Positions 17,056-27,677 of a DNA stretch of 64,000 nucleotides are shown here, in pieces. This DNA is from Candidatus Ligilactobacillus avistercoris (lineage in GTDB: Bacteria; Bacillota; Bacilli; Lactobacillales; Lactobacillaceae), in contig DWXB01000011.1 of the NCBI GenBank assembly GCA_019119415.1, forward strand, positions 1 through 64,000. The letters run 5' to 3'. Positions within the stretch are counted from its first letter, which is position 1, and every line of letters begins with the position of its first letter. The translations under genes and the position numbers were made by a program. A model generated the notes under the pieces. That model had not been told where the DNA came from. It ran no database searches and was given only the letters and a program-made list of their open reading frames with translations.

Positions 17056-18600
17056 TTAGTGCCGGAAGTGCCGAACACCAGTCATGACCATTGTCACGCC
17101 ATACTTGTCGGCCATATCAATCGACTCCTGGTCCCGAATGGAGCCACCCGGTTGAACGATGGCCTTGATGCCGTGCTTAACGGCGTACTCAACGCTGTCA
17201 CCGTACGGGAAGAAGGCGTCACTCGCAAGGACTGCCGTGTCATCAATCGCATCCCCAGCGTGGTCAACGGCCAGCTTAGCCGCATCAACCCGGTTCGGCT
17301 GGCCCGCACCGACACCCAGCGTCCGTTCTGGATTAGCCACCACAATCGCGTTTGACTTAACGTGCTTAACCGTCTTCCAGGCAAATAACATCGTCTTTAA
17401 CTGTTCCTCGGTTGGCTGCTTCTTGGTAGCCACCGTCCACGTGTGCGGATCCTCATCCAGGATATCCTGGTCCTGAACGAGCACGCCTCCTAGCACGGAA
17501 ACAACTTCCTTGGCCGGCTGCTCGTTAATCTTGTCAAAGTCGAGTTGTAGCAAACGAAGGTTCTTTTTCTTCGTGGTTAAAATCTTCAGTGCTTCGTCCG
17601 AGTATGACGGGGCGATGATGATTTCCAGGAAGATCTTGTGGAGTTTTGTTGCCGTAGCGGCGTCCACTTCCCGGTTCAAAACAACCACCCCACCAAAGAT
17701 GGAGACCGGATCACCCGCGTATGCCCGGTCCCAGGCTTCCTCAATGGTTTGCCCGTGACCGATGCCACACGGATTCATGTGCTTTAGGCCAATTGCCGTG
17801 GGTTCATCCTGGAAGTCCCGCGCAATCCGAATGGCAGCGTCCGCGTCCTTAATGTTGTTGTAGGACAGCTGCTTCCCGTTAAGCTGCTTGGCACTAGCAA
17901 GTGAGTAGCCCTTCGGTAATGCGTCCCGGTAGAACAAAGCGTTCTGGTGACTGTTCTCCCCGTAGCGCATCTCCTGCTGAAGGTCGTAGGTTAACGATAG
18001 CTTCTCCGGCTTGGTTTCCCCCACCTGTTCTGTCAAGTAAGTAGAAATCAGCGTGTCATAGGCAGCCGTGTGGCGGAACGCCTTGGCGGCTAACCGCGCC
18101 CGCAACTCAAGCGACGTTTCACCGTTAGCAGCAAGTTCGTTTAAAACGGCATCGTAATCATTCCGGTCAACCACTACCGTCACGTCGTGGTAGTTCTTGG
18201 CTGCCGAACGCACCATGCTTGGGCCCCCGATATCAATGTTTTCGATTGCTTCGGCCAGTGAAACGCCCGGTTTTTCAATCGTTTCCTTAAACGGGTACAG
18301 GTTGACGCACACCAAGTCAATCGGCGTAATCTGGTGCTCCTTCAGGGTTGCCATGTGAGCCGGCACATCGCGGCGGGCAAGCAAGCCCCCGTGAATGTAC
18401 GGGTTTAACGTTTTAACCCGCCCATCGAGAATTTCCGGGAAACCAGTGACATCCTCAACGCTAATCGTTTGGATGCCCGCGTCATCCAGGACGCGTTTGG
18501 TCCCGCCCGTTGACACAATTTCAAACCCGTTTTCAACTAACCCCTTAACAAACGGGACAAGGTTTTCCTTATCAGATACACTTACTAACGCCCGCTTCAT
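17056..18600 (-). CDS. purH: Bifunctional AICAR formyltransferase/IMP cyclohydrolase
   Basis: A 514-residue two-domain enzyme for the last two steps to IMP. The N-terminal cyclohydrolase domain ([35 protein letters not shown]) covers about residues 1-190. The C-terminal formyltransferase domain has the conserved KHMNPCGIG near 263 and VKSNAIVVA with [13 protein letters not shown] near 400-425. Start ATG directly follows the purN stop; its site GGAGGACG lies within purN. Confidence 0.96.
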   Translation of the reverse strand: MKRALVSVSDKENLVPFVKGLVENGFEIVSTGGTKRVLDDAGIQTISVEDVTGFPEILDGRVKTLNPYIHGGLLARRDVPAHMATLKEHQITPIDLVCVNLYPFKETIEKPGVSLAEAIENIDIGGPSMVRSAAKNYHDVTVVVDRNDYDAVLNELAANGETSLELRARLAAKAFRHTAAYDTLISTYLTEQVGETKPEKLSLTYDLQQEMRYGENSHQNALFYRDALPKGYSLASAKQLNGKQLSYNNIKDADAAIRIARDFQDEPTAIGLKHMNPCGIGHGQTIEEAWDRAYAGDPVSIFGGVVVLNREVDAATATKLHKIFLEIIIAPSYSDEALKILTTKKKNLRLLQLDFDKINEQPAKEVVSVLGGVLVQDQDILDEDPHTWTVATKKQPTEEQLKTMLFAWKTVKHVKSNAIVVANPERTLGVGAGQPNRVDAAKLAVDHAGDAIDDTAVLASDAFFPYGDSVEYAVKHGIKAIVQPGGSIRDQESIDMADKYGVTMVMTGVRHFRH

Positions 18601-19182
18601 TTAATCGTCCTCCTTCATTTTAGTTGCCAACACCTGTGCTAACACCTGCGGATAAAGCCGGTGCTCGCACGCATGAATTCGCTGCTCAAACGTTTCTTCC
18701 GTATCATCATCCTGCACCGGAACGTGTTCCTGGCGGATGATGGGCCCGGTATCGAGCCCCGCGTCAATGTAATGGAGCGTCACGCCGGTTCGGGGTGACC
18801 GGTCCGCAAACGAACGTTCAATGGCGTGCAACCCCTGGTAGTCCGGTAACATGGCCGGATGCAGGTTAATAATCCGACCTTCGTACCGCGTTAAAATCGG
18901 CGCCCCGATTACCCGCATGTACCCCGCGAGGGCAATAAAATCGATTTGGTAATCAGCTAATACCGTCGCGATCCGTTCCTCGTAGGCCTGCTTTCCGCCG
19001 CATTCCTTAACGGTAAAGGTTACGACCGGAACCCCCAGCCGGTGCGCCCGCTGGACGACCGGCGCGTCCGGATGGTCGCAAAACAGCAGGGCCAGTGTTC
19101 CTGGAATTTGATTACTTTGAAAATGCTTTGCCAGCACCTCAAAGTTCGTACCGTTTCCCGATGCAAAAATTGCAACGCGCAT
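18601..19182 (-). CDS. purN: Phosphoribosylglycinamide formyltransferase
   Basis: A 193-residue 10-formyltetrahydrofolate-dependent enzyme converting GAR to FGAR. MRVAIFASGNGTNFEVLA binds the nucleotide; the catalytic Asn-His-Asp set is in INLHPAMLPDYQGLHAI near 105-120 and HYIDAGLDTGPII near 137-150. It is of normal length. It follows purM by eleven bases, with GGGGGTGAGCGG upstream of the ATG. Confidence 0.95.
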   Translation of the reverse strand: MRVAIFASGNGTNFEVLAKHFQSNQIPGTLALLFCDHPDAPVVQRAHRLGVPVVTFTVKECGGKQAYEERIATVLADYQIDFIALAGYMRVIGAPILTRYEGRIINLHPAMLPDYQGLHAIERSFADRSPRTGVTLHYIDAGLDTGPIIRQEHVPVQDDDTEETFEQRIHACEHRLYPQVLAQVLATKMKEDD

Positions 19183-19193
19183 CCGCTCACCCC

Positions 19194-20234
19194 CTACTGA
19201 ATTACAATCTGTGGCGCATCCTGCGTTGGCCGGGCCCGCAATTGTCCGATTTGCAGGGGTTCTTCCCCCGCTAACCGGAGCTGCTGCTTAGCCGCCGCCA
19301 CGTTTTCCGGCGCCACCGCCAATACCATTCCGACCCCCATGTTGAAGGTTTGCCAGCAATCATCCAGTGCCAATTTGCCAACCCGAATAAGGTAGCGGAT
19401 TAGTCCCGGCACCGGAATGGTTGTTTCGTCAATGACCGCCTGGAGTTGGTCGCCAAACATCCGCGGAACGTTTTCGATCAACCCGCCCCCAGTAATGTGA
19501 CTCATCCCGTGAACCAGGTGCTGCCGGACTAACGGCATCACCTTCCGCACGTAAATCCGTGTAGGCTGTAACAGGGCGTTTCCTAAAGGCAAGCCCTCAA
19601 GCTCTGCCGGGTGCTCCTGCAGGTCAACGTGGTGATCCTTAAACAGGATCTGCCGCACAAGAGAGTAGCCGTTGGAGTGCAGTCCGCTTGAGCGCAACCC
19701 CAGTAACACGTCACCCTCCTGGGGACCATCCGTTGTCAGGAGTTCCGCCCGTTCCGCAACCCCCACGGCAAACCCCGCAAGGTCGTACTCATCGGCCGGA
19801 TACATGTCCGGCATTTCGGCGGTTTCACCGCCAATAATGGCTGCTTTCGCCTGCCGGCATCCGGTGGCCACCCCCTTAACAACGGCGGCCATTGCTTCGG
19901 GATCCATTTTTCCGGTCGCAATGTAATCAAGGAAAAACAGCGGTGCCGCTCCCTGCGCAACGATGTCGTTTACGCACATCGCCACGCAGTCAATCCCGAT
20001 GGTTTCGTACTCGTGCATCCGCTGGGCAACGAGGAGCTTCGTTCCCACGCCGTCCGTTCCGGCAACGAGGACCGGGTGCTTAACGTGGAGTGCTTCGAGG
20101 TCAAACGTTCCACCAAAGCTCCCCACCTGCCCGGTCGCACCGGGCCGCTGGGTCGAGGCAATGCTCTCTTGAATCCGCCGCACCATTTCGTATCCGGCAG
20201 TGACGTCAACGCCCGCTTCCTGGTACCTATTCAT
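19194..20234 (-). CDS. purM: Phosphoribosylformylglycinamidine cyclo-ligase (AIR synthetase)
   Basis: A 346-residue ATP-dependent enzyme that closes the imidazole ring. Landmarks are YQEAGVDVTAGYEMV at the N-terminus, GTDGVGTKLLVA near 60, VGVAERAEL near 175 and SHITGGGLIENVPR near 245. The start is set at MNRYQEAG (20234), where GGGGG lies nine bases upstream; it overlaps the purF end by eight bases. Confidence 0.95.
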   Translation of the reverse strand: MNRYQEAGVDVTAGYEMVRRIQESIASTQRPGATGQVGSFGGTFDLEALHVKHPVLVAGTDGVGTKLLVAQRMHEYETIGIDCVAMCVNDIVAQGAAPLFFLDYIATGKMDPEAMAAVVKGVATGCRQAKAAIIGGETAEMPDMYPADEYDLAGFAVGVAERAELLTTDGPQEGDVLLGLRSSGLHSNGYSLVRQILFKDHHVDLQEHPAELEGLPLGNALLQPTRIYVRKVMPLVRQHLVHGMSHITGGGLIENVPRMFGDQLQAVIDETTIPVPGLIRYLIRVGKLALDDCWQTFNMGVGMVLAVAPENVAAAKQQLRLAGEEPLQIGQLRARPTQDAPQIVIQ

Positions 20235-21690
20235 TCCACGCATCCCCCATCATCTTTTGCTGCTTGTGTAACGATGCTAAGTATCCTGCTTCGTAATCGT
20301 ATAACGGCGTCGGGTACTGCCCGTCAAAGTAGGCAACTGTTAGCCCCCCATTCGGTGCATCCCCGGCATCCGGTAACCCAATCGCCTTAATGAGGCTGGC
20401 TTTGCTAAGAAAACCAAGGCTGTCTGCGCCGATGGTCTGCCGCATTCCTTCCAGGTCATAGTTTGCCGCCAGTAGTTCTGCTCGGGTCGAAAAGTCGATT
20501 CCGTAGAAACACGGGAACCGGAAGGCCGGCGAAGCAATCCGCATGTGAACCTCCGCTGCGCCCGCATCCCGAAGGAGCTTAACGATCCGCCGGGAAGTGG
20601 TTCCGCGCACAATCGAGTCGTCGATGACCGCAACTCGTTTGCCAGCAACCACCCCGCGGACCGCTGACAACTTCATCCTTACGCCCAAGTCCCGTTGCGT
20701 TTGACTCGGCGCAATGAACGTCCGCGCCACGTACTGGTTCTTAATCAATCCCATTTCGTACGGCAAACCCGCAGCTTCAGCATATCCTGACGCCGCCGAA
20801 AGCGATGAGTTAGGCACGCCCACAACAATATCGGCGTCCACTGGTTGTTCCTTTGCCAGCATCCGGCCCATCTTCTTCCGGGTGGTATGCACGTTAATTC
20901 CATGAATGTTGGAATCCGGCCGGGCAAAATAAATAAATTCCATCGAATCAATCGCTAACTGTGTATCCGTAGTGAAGTGGTCAATGTGCATTCCGTCCCG
21001 GTCAATGATGATAATTTCTCCCGGCAGGACGTCGCGCACCAGCTCGGCCCCGACCGTATCGAGAGCACATGATTCACTGGCAATGACGTACGCCCCTGAC
21101 GGCATCCGGCCAACCACCATCGGCCGAAAACCGTTCGGGTCAAGGGCCGCAATCATGCTGTCCTTCCGCAACATTAAGAACGCAAACCCACCGTGCACCT
21201 CATTCAGGCTCGCCTTTAAGGCATCAATAAACGGCATGTCCCGCTTTTTCCGGATCAAGTGAATTAAAATCTCGGTGTCGGAGTTTGACTGGAACACCGC
21301 GCCCTCGTCTTCCAACTGGCGTCGGAGGGTCCGGGCGTTGGTTAGGTTCCCGTTATGGGCCAGCGCAATGTTGCCGTCGTGGAACCGGAACAAAAACGGT
21401 TGGATGTTTGCCAAACTCCCGTTACCAGACGTACTGTACCGGACGTGGCCGATTGCCGAGCGCCCGTGCAACCCGGCAAGCGCCCCTTCCTTGGCAAACA
21501 CCTGGGAAAGAAGGCCCGTATCCCGGTGCTGGTAAAACTGCTCCCCGTCCGTGGTAACAATGCCGGCACCTTCCTGGCCGCGGTGTTGCAGGGCGTGGAG
21601 CCCAAAGTAGGTCAGATGGTTTGCATCGTTCGCGTCAAACACACCAAAAATCCCACACTCTTCGTTTAACCCCTTTATTTCATGCGGCAT
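20227..21690 (-). CDS. purF: Amidophosphoribosyltransferase
   Basis: A 487-residue enzyme for the first committed purine step, moving glutamine amide nitrogen to PRPP. A ten-residue propeptide precedes the catalytic Cys in [10 protein letters not shown], as in the Bacillus-type enzyme that is processed to expose it. The Ntn domain has [13 protein letters not shown] [10 protein letters not shown]; the PRPP loop is [17 protein letters not shown] near 345. ATG 21690 follows GGGAGGAGG inside the purL end. The family usually carries an Fe-S cluster; Cys residues are present near the C-terminus, for example CFYGIDF. Confidence 0.95.
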   Translation of the reverse strand: MPHEIKGLNEECGIFGVFDANDANHLTYFGLHALQHRGQEGAGIVTTDGEQFYQHRDTGLLSQVFAKEGALAGLHGRSAIGHVRYSTSGNGSLANIQPFLFRFHDGNIALAHNGNLTNARTLRRQLEDEGAVFQSNSDTEILIHLIRKKRDMPFIDALKASLNEVHGGFAFLMLRKDSMIAALDPNGFRPMVVGRMPSGAYVIASESCALDTVGAELVRDVLPGEIIIIDRDGMHIDHFTTDTQLAIDSMEFIYFARPDSNIHGINVHTTRKKMGRMLAKEQPVDADIVVGVPNSSLSAASGYAEAAGLPYEMGLIKNQYVARTFIAPSQTQRDLGVRMKLSAVRGVVAGKRVAVIDDSIVRGTTSRRIVKLLRDAGAAEVHMRIASPAFRFPCFYGIDFSTRAELLAANYDLEGMRQTIGADSLGFLSKASLIKAIGLPDAGDAPNGGLTVAYFDGQYPTPLYDYEAGYLASLHKQQKMMGDAWNE

Positions 21691-23891
21691 GGTAAGGCCT
21701 CCTCCCATTCATGTTGCAGGCGGGCCACTTCCAAGGATGCCTGCCCGTTGGTCGTTGTGAGTTCAAGCGTTGGTTCTGCGGTCACCGTCCCAATGAACTG
21801 GGCCGCTTCACCTAGCCGGTCTTCAAAGGCCTGCTGGTGGTCAGGGGTAACCGTCACTACCAGCCGCCCCGGCGTTTCACTGAAGAGCAGCTCACTTGTT
21901 AGGTCAAAGTCAAGCTGAGCACCGTAACCGGTATTAAACAGCATCTCGGCGACACTTACGGCCAATCCGCCTTCACTCGCATCATGACAGCTAGCCACCT
22001 CACCGGCTTCCATTGCCTGAAGGGCCGCCATTAAGTTGGCGTGGATCTCATCCAGGTCACAGTCGTTCAGGGTGCCGGCGCACTGTCCGGTCAGCATCTT
22101 CTGTAATTCACTGCCGCTAAAGTCGCTGGTGGTTTGTCCCACCACGTAGACACGGTCACCCGCGTGCTGGACAAACGACGGGATTACCCGGTCAATATTC
22201 TTGATGAGGCCAACCATCCCCACCATCGGCGTCGGGAAAATGGCCTCACCGTTATTTTCGTTGTACAGGGAGACGTTTCCCGAAATGACCGGCGTGTCAA
22301 ACGTCCGGCAGGCCGCTGCCATTCCGCTAATCGAACGGTGTAACTCCCAGTAAACTTCCGGATCATTGGGGTCACCGTAGTTTAAGCAATCCGTCATGGC
22401 CAGCGGAAGGGCGCCGCTCGCAATTACGTTGGCACAGGCTTCCACTACGGCCCGCTTGCCCCCCACCTCAGGGTTGAGGTAAACAAACCGGCCGTTACCG
22501 TCCGTCGTCATCGCAAGTCCCTTCTGCGTCCCGCGCACCCGGATTACTCCGGCGTCACTTCCCGGCCGGACAACCGTGTTGGTTTGGACCATCGAATCGT
22601 ACGTATCGGTAAACATCTGCTTGGACGCAATCGTTGGCTGGTTCATCATCCGGAGAAGCGTAGCGCCCAGGTCTGAAACCTGTGGCTGCCAGTTGGCTTC
22701 CGCTGCGGCCTGCGCAATCCGCGCCGGCTGTTTTTCAGGCATCCGTTCTTCCGGCACATCGCTGGTCAGGGTTGAAACTGGAATGTCCGTCACCACCTGC
22801 CCGTGATGGCGTAGAACATACTGGTGGCCTGCCGTAACCCGGCCAATCACAACGGCGGCCAGGTCGTAGCGCTGGAAAAGCGCCTTAACGTCGTCTTCGT
22901 GCCCCCGCTTAATGCACAGTAACATCCGTTCCTGCGATTCACTCAGCATAATTTCGTAGGCCGACATGCCCGGCTCCCGCTGTGGCACGTCATCCAGGGT
23001 CATGTCCAAACCGCTACCCGCCTTTGAGGCCATTTCACAACTGGACGAAACCAACCCAGCGGCCCCCATATCCTGGATGCCGACTAACCAGTCCTGGTGG
23101 TCGTTAATCAGTTCCAGGCAGGCTTCCATGAGGAGTTTTTCCATAAACGGATCACCCACCTGTACGGCCGAGCGCTGCGTTTCCTTATCGTCTTCAAAGT
23201 CAGCCGAAGCAAACGTGGCTCCGTGGATCCCGTCCCGGCCTGTCTTGGCACCCACGTACATTACCGCGTTGCCAACCCCGGTAGCACGGCCCTGCTGCAT
23301 TACGGACTGATCCATAATCCCCACGTTCATCGCGTTAACTAACGGATTACCGGCATAGCACGGGTCAAAGGTCATTTCTCCAGCCACGGTCGGGATTCCC
23401 ATACAATTGCCGTAACCACCAATCCCCGCAACCACGTTGTTGATTAGGTACTTGGTATGGCCGTCCTTAATCTCGCCAAAGTGCAGTGAATCAAGCGAAG
23501 CAACCGGTCGGGCACCCATACTGAAAATGTCGCGGAGAATTCCGCCGACCCCGGTAGCCGCCCCCTCGTAGGGTTCAACCGCGGACGGGTGGTTATGGCT
23601 TTCCGCCTTGAAGACCACCGCCTGATGGTCGCCAATATCCACGATTCCGGCGCCTTCACCCGGGCCCTGTAGCACGCGCTCGTTCTTGTTCGGGAAGAGT
23701 TTGAGGAGTGGCTTGGATTTCTTGTACGAACAGTGCTCGCTCCACATTACGGCGAACAACCCGGTTTCCGTGTAATTCGGTAGTCGGCCGAGCAACTTGT
23801 CACAGATATAGTCGTATTCTTCTTCCGTTAATCCCCACTCAAGGTATGGCTTTTGTTCCTTAATTTCGGCTGGTGTCATCTCTGTTGTCAT
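21675..23891 (-). CDS. purL: FGAM synthase large subunit
   Basis: A 738-residue small-type PurL that makes FGAM from FGAR, ATP and ammonia, the ammonia coming from PurQ with PurS as bridge. Typical blocks are [14 protein letters not shown] near 50, [24 protein letters not shown] near 92-115 and [15 protein letters not shown] near 630. Fused glutaminase is absent, consistent with separate purS and purQ. The start overlaps purQ by four bases, and the downstream purF overlaps its end. Confidence 0.96.
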   Translation of the reverse strand: MTTEMTPAEIKEQKPYLEWGLTEEEYDYICDKLLGRLPNYTETGLFAVMWSEHCSYKKSKPLLKLFPNKNERVLQGPGEGAGIVDIGDHQAVVFKAESHNHPSAVEPYEGAATGVGGILRDIFSMGARPVASLDSLHFGEIKDGHTKYLINNVVAGIGGYGNCMGIPTVAGEMTFDPCYAGNPLVNAMNVGIMDQSVMQQGRATGVGNAVMYVGAKTGRDGIHGATFASADFEDDKETQRSAVQVGDPFMEKLLMEACLELINDHQDWLVGIQDMGAAGLVSSSCEMASKAGSGLDMTLDDVPQREPGMSAYEIMLSESQERMLLCIKRGHEDDVKALFQRYDLAAVVIGRVTAGHQYVLRHHGQVVTDIPVSTLTSDVPEERMPEKQPARIAQAAAEANWQPQVSDLGATLLRMMNQPTIASKQMFTDTYDSMVQTNTVVRPGSDAGVIRVRGTQKGLAMTTDGNGRFVYLNPEVGGKRAVVEACANVIASGALPLAMTDCLNYGDPNDPEVYWELHRSISGMAAACRTFDTPVISGNVSLYNENNGEAIFPTPMVGMVGLIKNIDRVIPSFVQHAGDRVYVVGQTTSDFSGSELQKMLTGQCAGTLNDCDLDEIHANLMAALQAMEAGEVASCHDASEGGLAVSVAEMLFNTGYGAQLDFDLTSELLFSETPGRLVVTVTPDHQQAFEDRLGEAAQFIGTVTAEPTLELTTTNGQASLEVARLQHEWEEALPCRMK

Positions 23892-24559
23892 TTCGTCGCC
23901 TCCTGGATTCCCAAAAACGATGTCAGCACGCCCTGGCCGTCAGTATTGCCCAAAATGGCTTCCGCCGCCCGCTCCGGGTGGGGCATCATCCCCAGGACGT
24001 TCCCCTGCTCGTTAACAATCCCCGCAATGTCATTGACACTGCCGTTCGGGTTATCGTCGTACCGGAAGACAACCTGGTGCTGGTCTTCCAGGCGCTGAAT
24101 GGTGGCTTCATCCGCATAGTAGTTGCCGTCAGCGTGCGCAATCGGCAGGTGAATGTGCTGGTTCGCCGCATAGTTTCGGGAAAAGCGCGTCTGGTTGTTT
24201 ACCACCGTCAACGGCACGGTCTGGCAAATAAACTTCAGGTTATCGTTTTGTTTTAACGCCCCGGGAAGTAACCCCGCCTCCGTGAGAATCTGAAACCCGT
24301 TGCAAATTCCCAAGACGGGTTCCCCTTCACGGGCAAAGCGCCGCACCTCCGGCATAATGTTGGCAAACCGGGCAATTGCCCCGCACCGCAGGTAGTCGCC
24401 GTACGAAAAACCACCGGGTAAAACAACCGCATCGTACCCCGCTAGGCTGTGCTCGTAGTGGGGAACCAGGTCCACGTGGGCATCCCCCACCGTCTGTAAG
24501 GCCTGGGCAACGTCGTGGTCACAGTTTGATCCCGGAAAAACAATTACCGCAATCTTCAT
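23888..24559 (-). CDS. purQ: FGAM synthase glutaminase subunit
   Basis: A 223-residue class I glutaminase supplying ammonia to PurL. Catalytic Cys in [17 protein letters not shown] near residue 86 and the His-Glu pair in [14 protein letters not shown] near 195. FPGSNCDHD at the N-terminus is typical. TAATG and ATGA overlaps with purS and purL indicate coupled translation. Confidence 0.96.
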   Translation of the reverse strand: MKIAVIVFPGSNCDHDVAQALQTVGDAHVDLVPHYEHSLAGYDAVVLPGGFSYGDYLRCGAIARFANIMPEVRRFAREGEPVLGICNGFQILTEAGLLPGALKQNDNLKFICQTVPLTVVNNQTRFSRNYAANQHIHLPIAHADGNYYADEATIQRLEDQHQVVFRYDDNPNGSVNDIAGIVNEQGNVLGMMPHPERAAEAILGNTDGQGVLTSFLGIQEATK

Positions 24560-24810
24560 TAGGCTTCCTCCATTACTTCGTACCGGTAAGTTTCTAGGTT
24601 AAAGTTCACCAGGAGCTGTTCGGCAATTTCCTTCACTGTCTGGTCAATCACCGCCTGTTCCGTGGCCTTCAACTGGACGTCAAAGAACTTACCAACCTTT
24701 ACCTCAGCAACCTGGTCGTACCCCAGCGAATGCAGGGAGTTGGTAATGGTCTCCCCCTGGGGATCAAAAACAGACTGCTTGTACGTCACGTAAATCCGAA
24801 CCGTTGTCAT
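24559..24810 (-). CDS. purS: FGAM synthase small subunit
   Basis: An 83-residue protein ([19 protein letters not shown]) that bridges PurL and PurQ. It carries the family blocks [20 protein letters not shown] and [14 protein letters not shown]. The ATG at 24810 overlaps the purC stop (TAATG) and is preceded by AGGAGG within purC; longer readings upstream lie inside purC. Confidence 0.95.
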   Translation of the reverse strand: MTTVRIYVTYKQSVFDPQGETITNSLHSLGYDQVAEVKVGKFFDVQLKATEQAVIDQTVKEIAEQLLVNFNLETYRYEVMEEA

Positions 24811-25532
24811 TACTTTTCCTCCTGTCCAAGAACCTGCTGTAAACGGGCAAGCACCTCTTCGTAAACCGGCGTTAAATCTCCCAGGTCCCGCCGGTAAACA
24901 TCCTTGTCCATGTGGTGCCGCGTCTTCGCATCCCACAACCGGCAGTTATCCGGTGAAAACTCGTCCGCTAAGATAACGTGCCCGTTTGGTAGCCGCCCAA
25001 ATTCGAGCTTAAAGTCAATTAGTTCCAATCCGGCCTGCTTAAAGAGCGGGGTTAAGAACTGATCCACCTTCCGTGAAATGGCCCACATCTGGTCGAGTTC
25101 GGCCACCGTTACAACGCCAAGGGCCTCCGCCTGGGAAGCGTTAATTGCCGGGTCGTCCAGCTCGTCACTCTTCAGGCACATTTCCTCAACTGGCGTGCTA
25201 AACGGCTTTCCTTCTTCCACCCCAAACCGGGTCGCAAAGTGGCCCGCCGCTACGTTCCGGGTAATCATTTCGAGCGGAATAATCTGCACCCGCCGCACCA
25301 GCTGTTCGGTGGCACTCGTTTTCTCTAACAGGCACGTTTCAATCCCATGCTTCATCAGGTACCGGAAAATCAACGTTGAAATCGCGTTGTTAACCGGGCC
25401 CTTGCCCTTAATCTGATCCTTCTTCTTCCCGTTCAGGGCCGTTGCCTGATCCATGTAAACAACCCGAAGTACCTGATCGTCGTCCGTTGTCCACATCTGC
25501 TTTGCCTTTCCGGCGTAGATTAATTCACCCAT
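24810..25532 (-). CDS. purC: SAICAR synthetase
   Basis: A 240-residue enzyme joining CAIR and aspartate. Conserved blocks are LIYAGKAKQMW, VDQFL and LIDFKLEFGR near 175 with LADEFSPDNCRLWD near 195. It is the first gene of the operon; purE, purK and purB are not in this window. The start is put at ATG 25532, nine bases after AAAGG; an ATG three codons upstream is too close to the site. The PurBox pair lies 20-60 bases ahead. Confidence 0.95.
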   Translation of the reverse strand: MGELIYAGKAKQMWTTDDDQVLRVVYMDQATALNGKKKDQIKGKGPVNNAISTLIFRYLMKHGIETCLLEKTSATEQLVRRVQIIPLEMITRNVAAGHFATRFGVEEGKPFSTPVEEMCLKSDELDDPAINASQAEALGVVTVAELDQMWAISRKVDQFLTPLFKQAGLELIDFKLEFGRLPNGHVILADEFSPDNCRLWDAKTRHHMDKDVYRRDLGDLTPVYEEVLARLQQVLGQEEK

Positions 25533-25550
25533 TCCACTCATCCTTTCGCT

Positions 25551-25594
25551 AAATACGAACGCGAATTCTAACTAAACTATAATCATTCGTCATT
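25551..25594 (-). promoter_or_regulatory. Paired PurBoxes of the purine operon
   Basis: CGAA at 25556-25559 and TTCG at 25586-25589 are inverted and 26 bases apart. The proximal box reads AAATACGAAC, close to AWWWCCGAACWWT. This is the arrangement bound by PurR in Bacillus and lactic acid bacteria as I know it. A TTGACG box lies further upstream, but no clear -10 was found. Confidence 0.7.
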
Positions 25595-25716
25595 TATAGA
25601 GTACGCCCGTTTAGCCTGCACGTCAATTAAAAGTGCAACTTTAATCGGGAAAACCCACATAATAGTTCGTATTTTCGTAAAAACAATGGTATATCAAGGT
25701 ATTTATGGCCAAAGAA

Positions 25717-25765
25717 ATAGTGATATTCGTGAATAAACCCCGTTCACCCACAAATATCACTATGG
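25717..25765 (-). terminator. Terminator of the DHA2 exporter
   Basis: Minus strand ATAGTGATATTTGTG and CACGAATATCACTAT pair across a loop, then TTTCTTT. It lies 20 bases past the exporter stop. Confidence 0.75.
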
Positions 25766-25785
25766 CTAGTCGCTTTCTATTCACG

Positions 25786-27513
25786 TTATTGTTCGGCTTT
25801 TCGTGAGTGACGCGGAAAAAGCACCGCCCATCCCATTCCGAGAAACGCCACCGGAAGAAGAAGCCGGTAAATCCGGGTAAAGGCAGCACATAGTTGCGTC
25901 CGGGCCTTTTGGTGAACCCGGCGCACCACCCTAATCACCTGTCGCTGTATTCGGTTAGCACGCACCGTTAACTGAGCTGTCACCTGGGGCGTAATTGCCC
26001 GAACGACTGCCTGCCGTTGTTGTGGCGAGAGTTGAACATGCTGCGTCTTCTGAGCTAACACCTGCGCCACGGCCCGGTGCTTCATGGCAGCCGTCACCGT
26101 AATTCGCGGCACCTTAAACTGCGTGCTCTTTGCCTGACTGGTTCCTAACCGCTTAATGTGCGTTGTTAGTTTATTCCGGAACTGCTGATGCAACCGCGGA
26201 GAAAGCGTACACTGGTCAATCTGAGCATCGCCGTAACATTGCACCCGGTCCTTAGCCGTTGCTAGGTTTGCATTAAACAGGGACATGCACACTGCAATCG
26301 CTAGCACCATTCCAACCTGCCGGAGAACGTTAATCACGCTTTGACTAACGGTCAGGCGTGAACCGGTGAAATCAGCGGCCGCCCACACCATTGCCGGCCC
26401 GGCAATCACACCGAATCCTAGCCCGACCAGGATCGATCCAACCAATAAATTATGGTATCCGGTGAGTCCCATATGCCCTAAGAACCAGTACGCTAAGGCA
26501 ATGCTGCCAAAACCACCCACCACAATTATTCGGGGATTAACACGTTTCATCCCCAGTGACGCCACAACGGTCGTCGTAAACACCACCCCCGAATACGGGA
26601 GAATATGCAAGGCGGCCTGCAACTCCGTAAGCCCGTGCAACCGCACCAGGAACGTGGGAACCAAAATAACAAACCCCGCCAAAAAGAAACACGCCCCCAC
26701 CATTGCACCGGCCGCTGCATTAAAGTTCCGGCTCCGAAATAGTTCCAAATCAACCATTGGGTGGGCAACGCGGCGTTCAACCCCGATAAAGGTGCAAAAC
26801 GTAACGCCCGCCGTCAATAACAGGCCTAAAATTGCCGGCGAATGCCAGTGCCAATCCGGCCCCTTCACCAACCCAAACGTCAGACTTAACAGCATCAACA
26901 TGCTGAGGGCCGCCCCAGGAACGTCAACTGCCCGTAAAGTTAAGTGCGACCGGGTGGTTAGCACCATCCAAACCGGAATTAAAAGCAGGACAACCGCTAA
27001 TAAGGGAATGTTGACGAAAAACACCCACCGCCAACCCCACTGTTCGGTAATCCACCCGCCAACAACGGGTCCAACCGCCGTTGCCAGCGCCTGACAGCCG
27101 CCAAGCACGGCTACGACCCGGTTTCGCCTGTCCGGACTAACAAGTTGCATTCCGATAATCGTTCCTAACGGCAGAATCACGGCCGCGCCCAATCCCTGAA
27201 CAACCCGACTAACGTATAACCAGGCTAGTGTCGGAGCGCACCCGCTAGCAAGTGAACCACCAAGAAATAAAACGATTCCTAAGAAAAGTGCCCGGTTTTC
27301 TCCCCACAACTCCGCAATCCGAGCTGCTAAGAGAGCCGTCGTCGCAAACACAATCATATAAAGGTTTACTGCCCACGAGACCTGCGTCAGGCTCGCATTG
27401 AACGCCCCCTGCAGCCGGGGCACAACGATGGTCATAATCGTTGTATCCAGCATGCACAAAAAGTTAACGACGCACAGAATAACAAGGGCACCGGCTCGAT
27501 TTTTAACTTTCAT
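25786..27513 (-). CDS. MFS drug exporter, DHA2 (EmrB/QacA) family, with a large loop before the last helix
   Basis: A 575-residue protein with about fourteen membrane segments. Motifs near the N-terminus (LDTTIMTIVVPRLQ, WAVNLYMIVFA) and motif C around VGPVVGGWITEQWGWRWVFFVNIP are those of EmrB/QacA exporters. Residues about 430-545 form a basic, Gln- and Arg-rich soluble stretch with three Cys before the final helix, a placement that corresponds to the large outer loop seen in some DHA2 proteins. It is divergent from a TetR gene, which probably represses it. Confidence 0.85.
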   Translation of the reverse strand: MKVKNRAGALVILCVVNFLCMLDTTIMTIVVPRLQGAFNASLTQVSWAVNLYMIVFATTALLAARIAELWGENRALFLGIVLFLGGSLASGCAPTLAWLYVSRVVQGLGAAVILPLGTIIGMQLVSPDRRNRVVAVLGGCQALATAVGPVVGGWITEQWGWRWVFFVNIPLLAVVLLLIPVWMVLTTRSHLTLRAVDVPGAALSMLMLLSLTFGLVKGPDWHWHSPAILGLLLTAGVTFCTFIGVERRVAHPMVDLELFRSRNFNAAAGAMVGACFFLAGFVILVPTFLVRLHGLTELQAALHILPYSGVVFTTTVVASLGMKRVNPRIIVVGGFGSIALAYWFLGHMGLTGYHNLLVGSILVGLGFGVIAGPAMVWAAADFTGSRLTVSQSVINVLRQVGMVLAIAVCMSLFNANLATAKDRVQCYGDAQIDQCTLSPRLHQQFRNKLTTHIKRLGTSQAKSTQFKVPRITVTAAMKHRAVAQVLAQKTQHVQLSPQQRQAVVRAITPQVTAQLTVRANRIQRQVIRVVRRVHQKARTQLCAAFTRIYRLLLPVAFLGMGWAVLFPRHSRKAEQ

Positions 27514-27677
27514 TTCATCGTCCTCCTTTTATGACATTTGGTTCCATGTGATACACTTGTACCAGAAATCACCTTTATCATACGAAAACTCCTTCCCCGA
27601 AGGAATGGTTTCTCACTAATCTTAGATATCAGGACACATTCACCAGTGCGTCCCCAAATGTTACAGGAGATGATTAA

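Noticed and set aside
16720..17355. Open frame of 211 codons opposite purD and purH
   Set aside because: It crosses the boundary of two certain genes on the other strand and has no ribosome site or recognisable product.
26366..27094. Long open frame (242 codons) on the plus strand, opposite the DHA2 exporter
   Set aside because: It lies fully within a well-supported gene on the other strand, has no ribosome site and its translation has no protein-like domain. It mirrors the codon bias of the real gene.
27541..27564. Dyad between tetR and the exporter as a firm TetR operator
   Set aside because: The arms match at too few positions once aligned about one centre; mentioned only as a loose possibility in the tetR entry.
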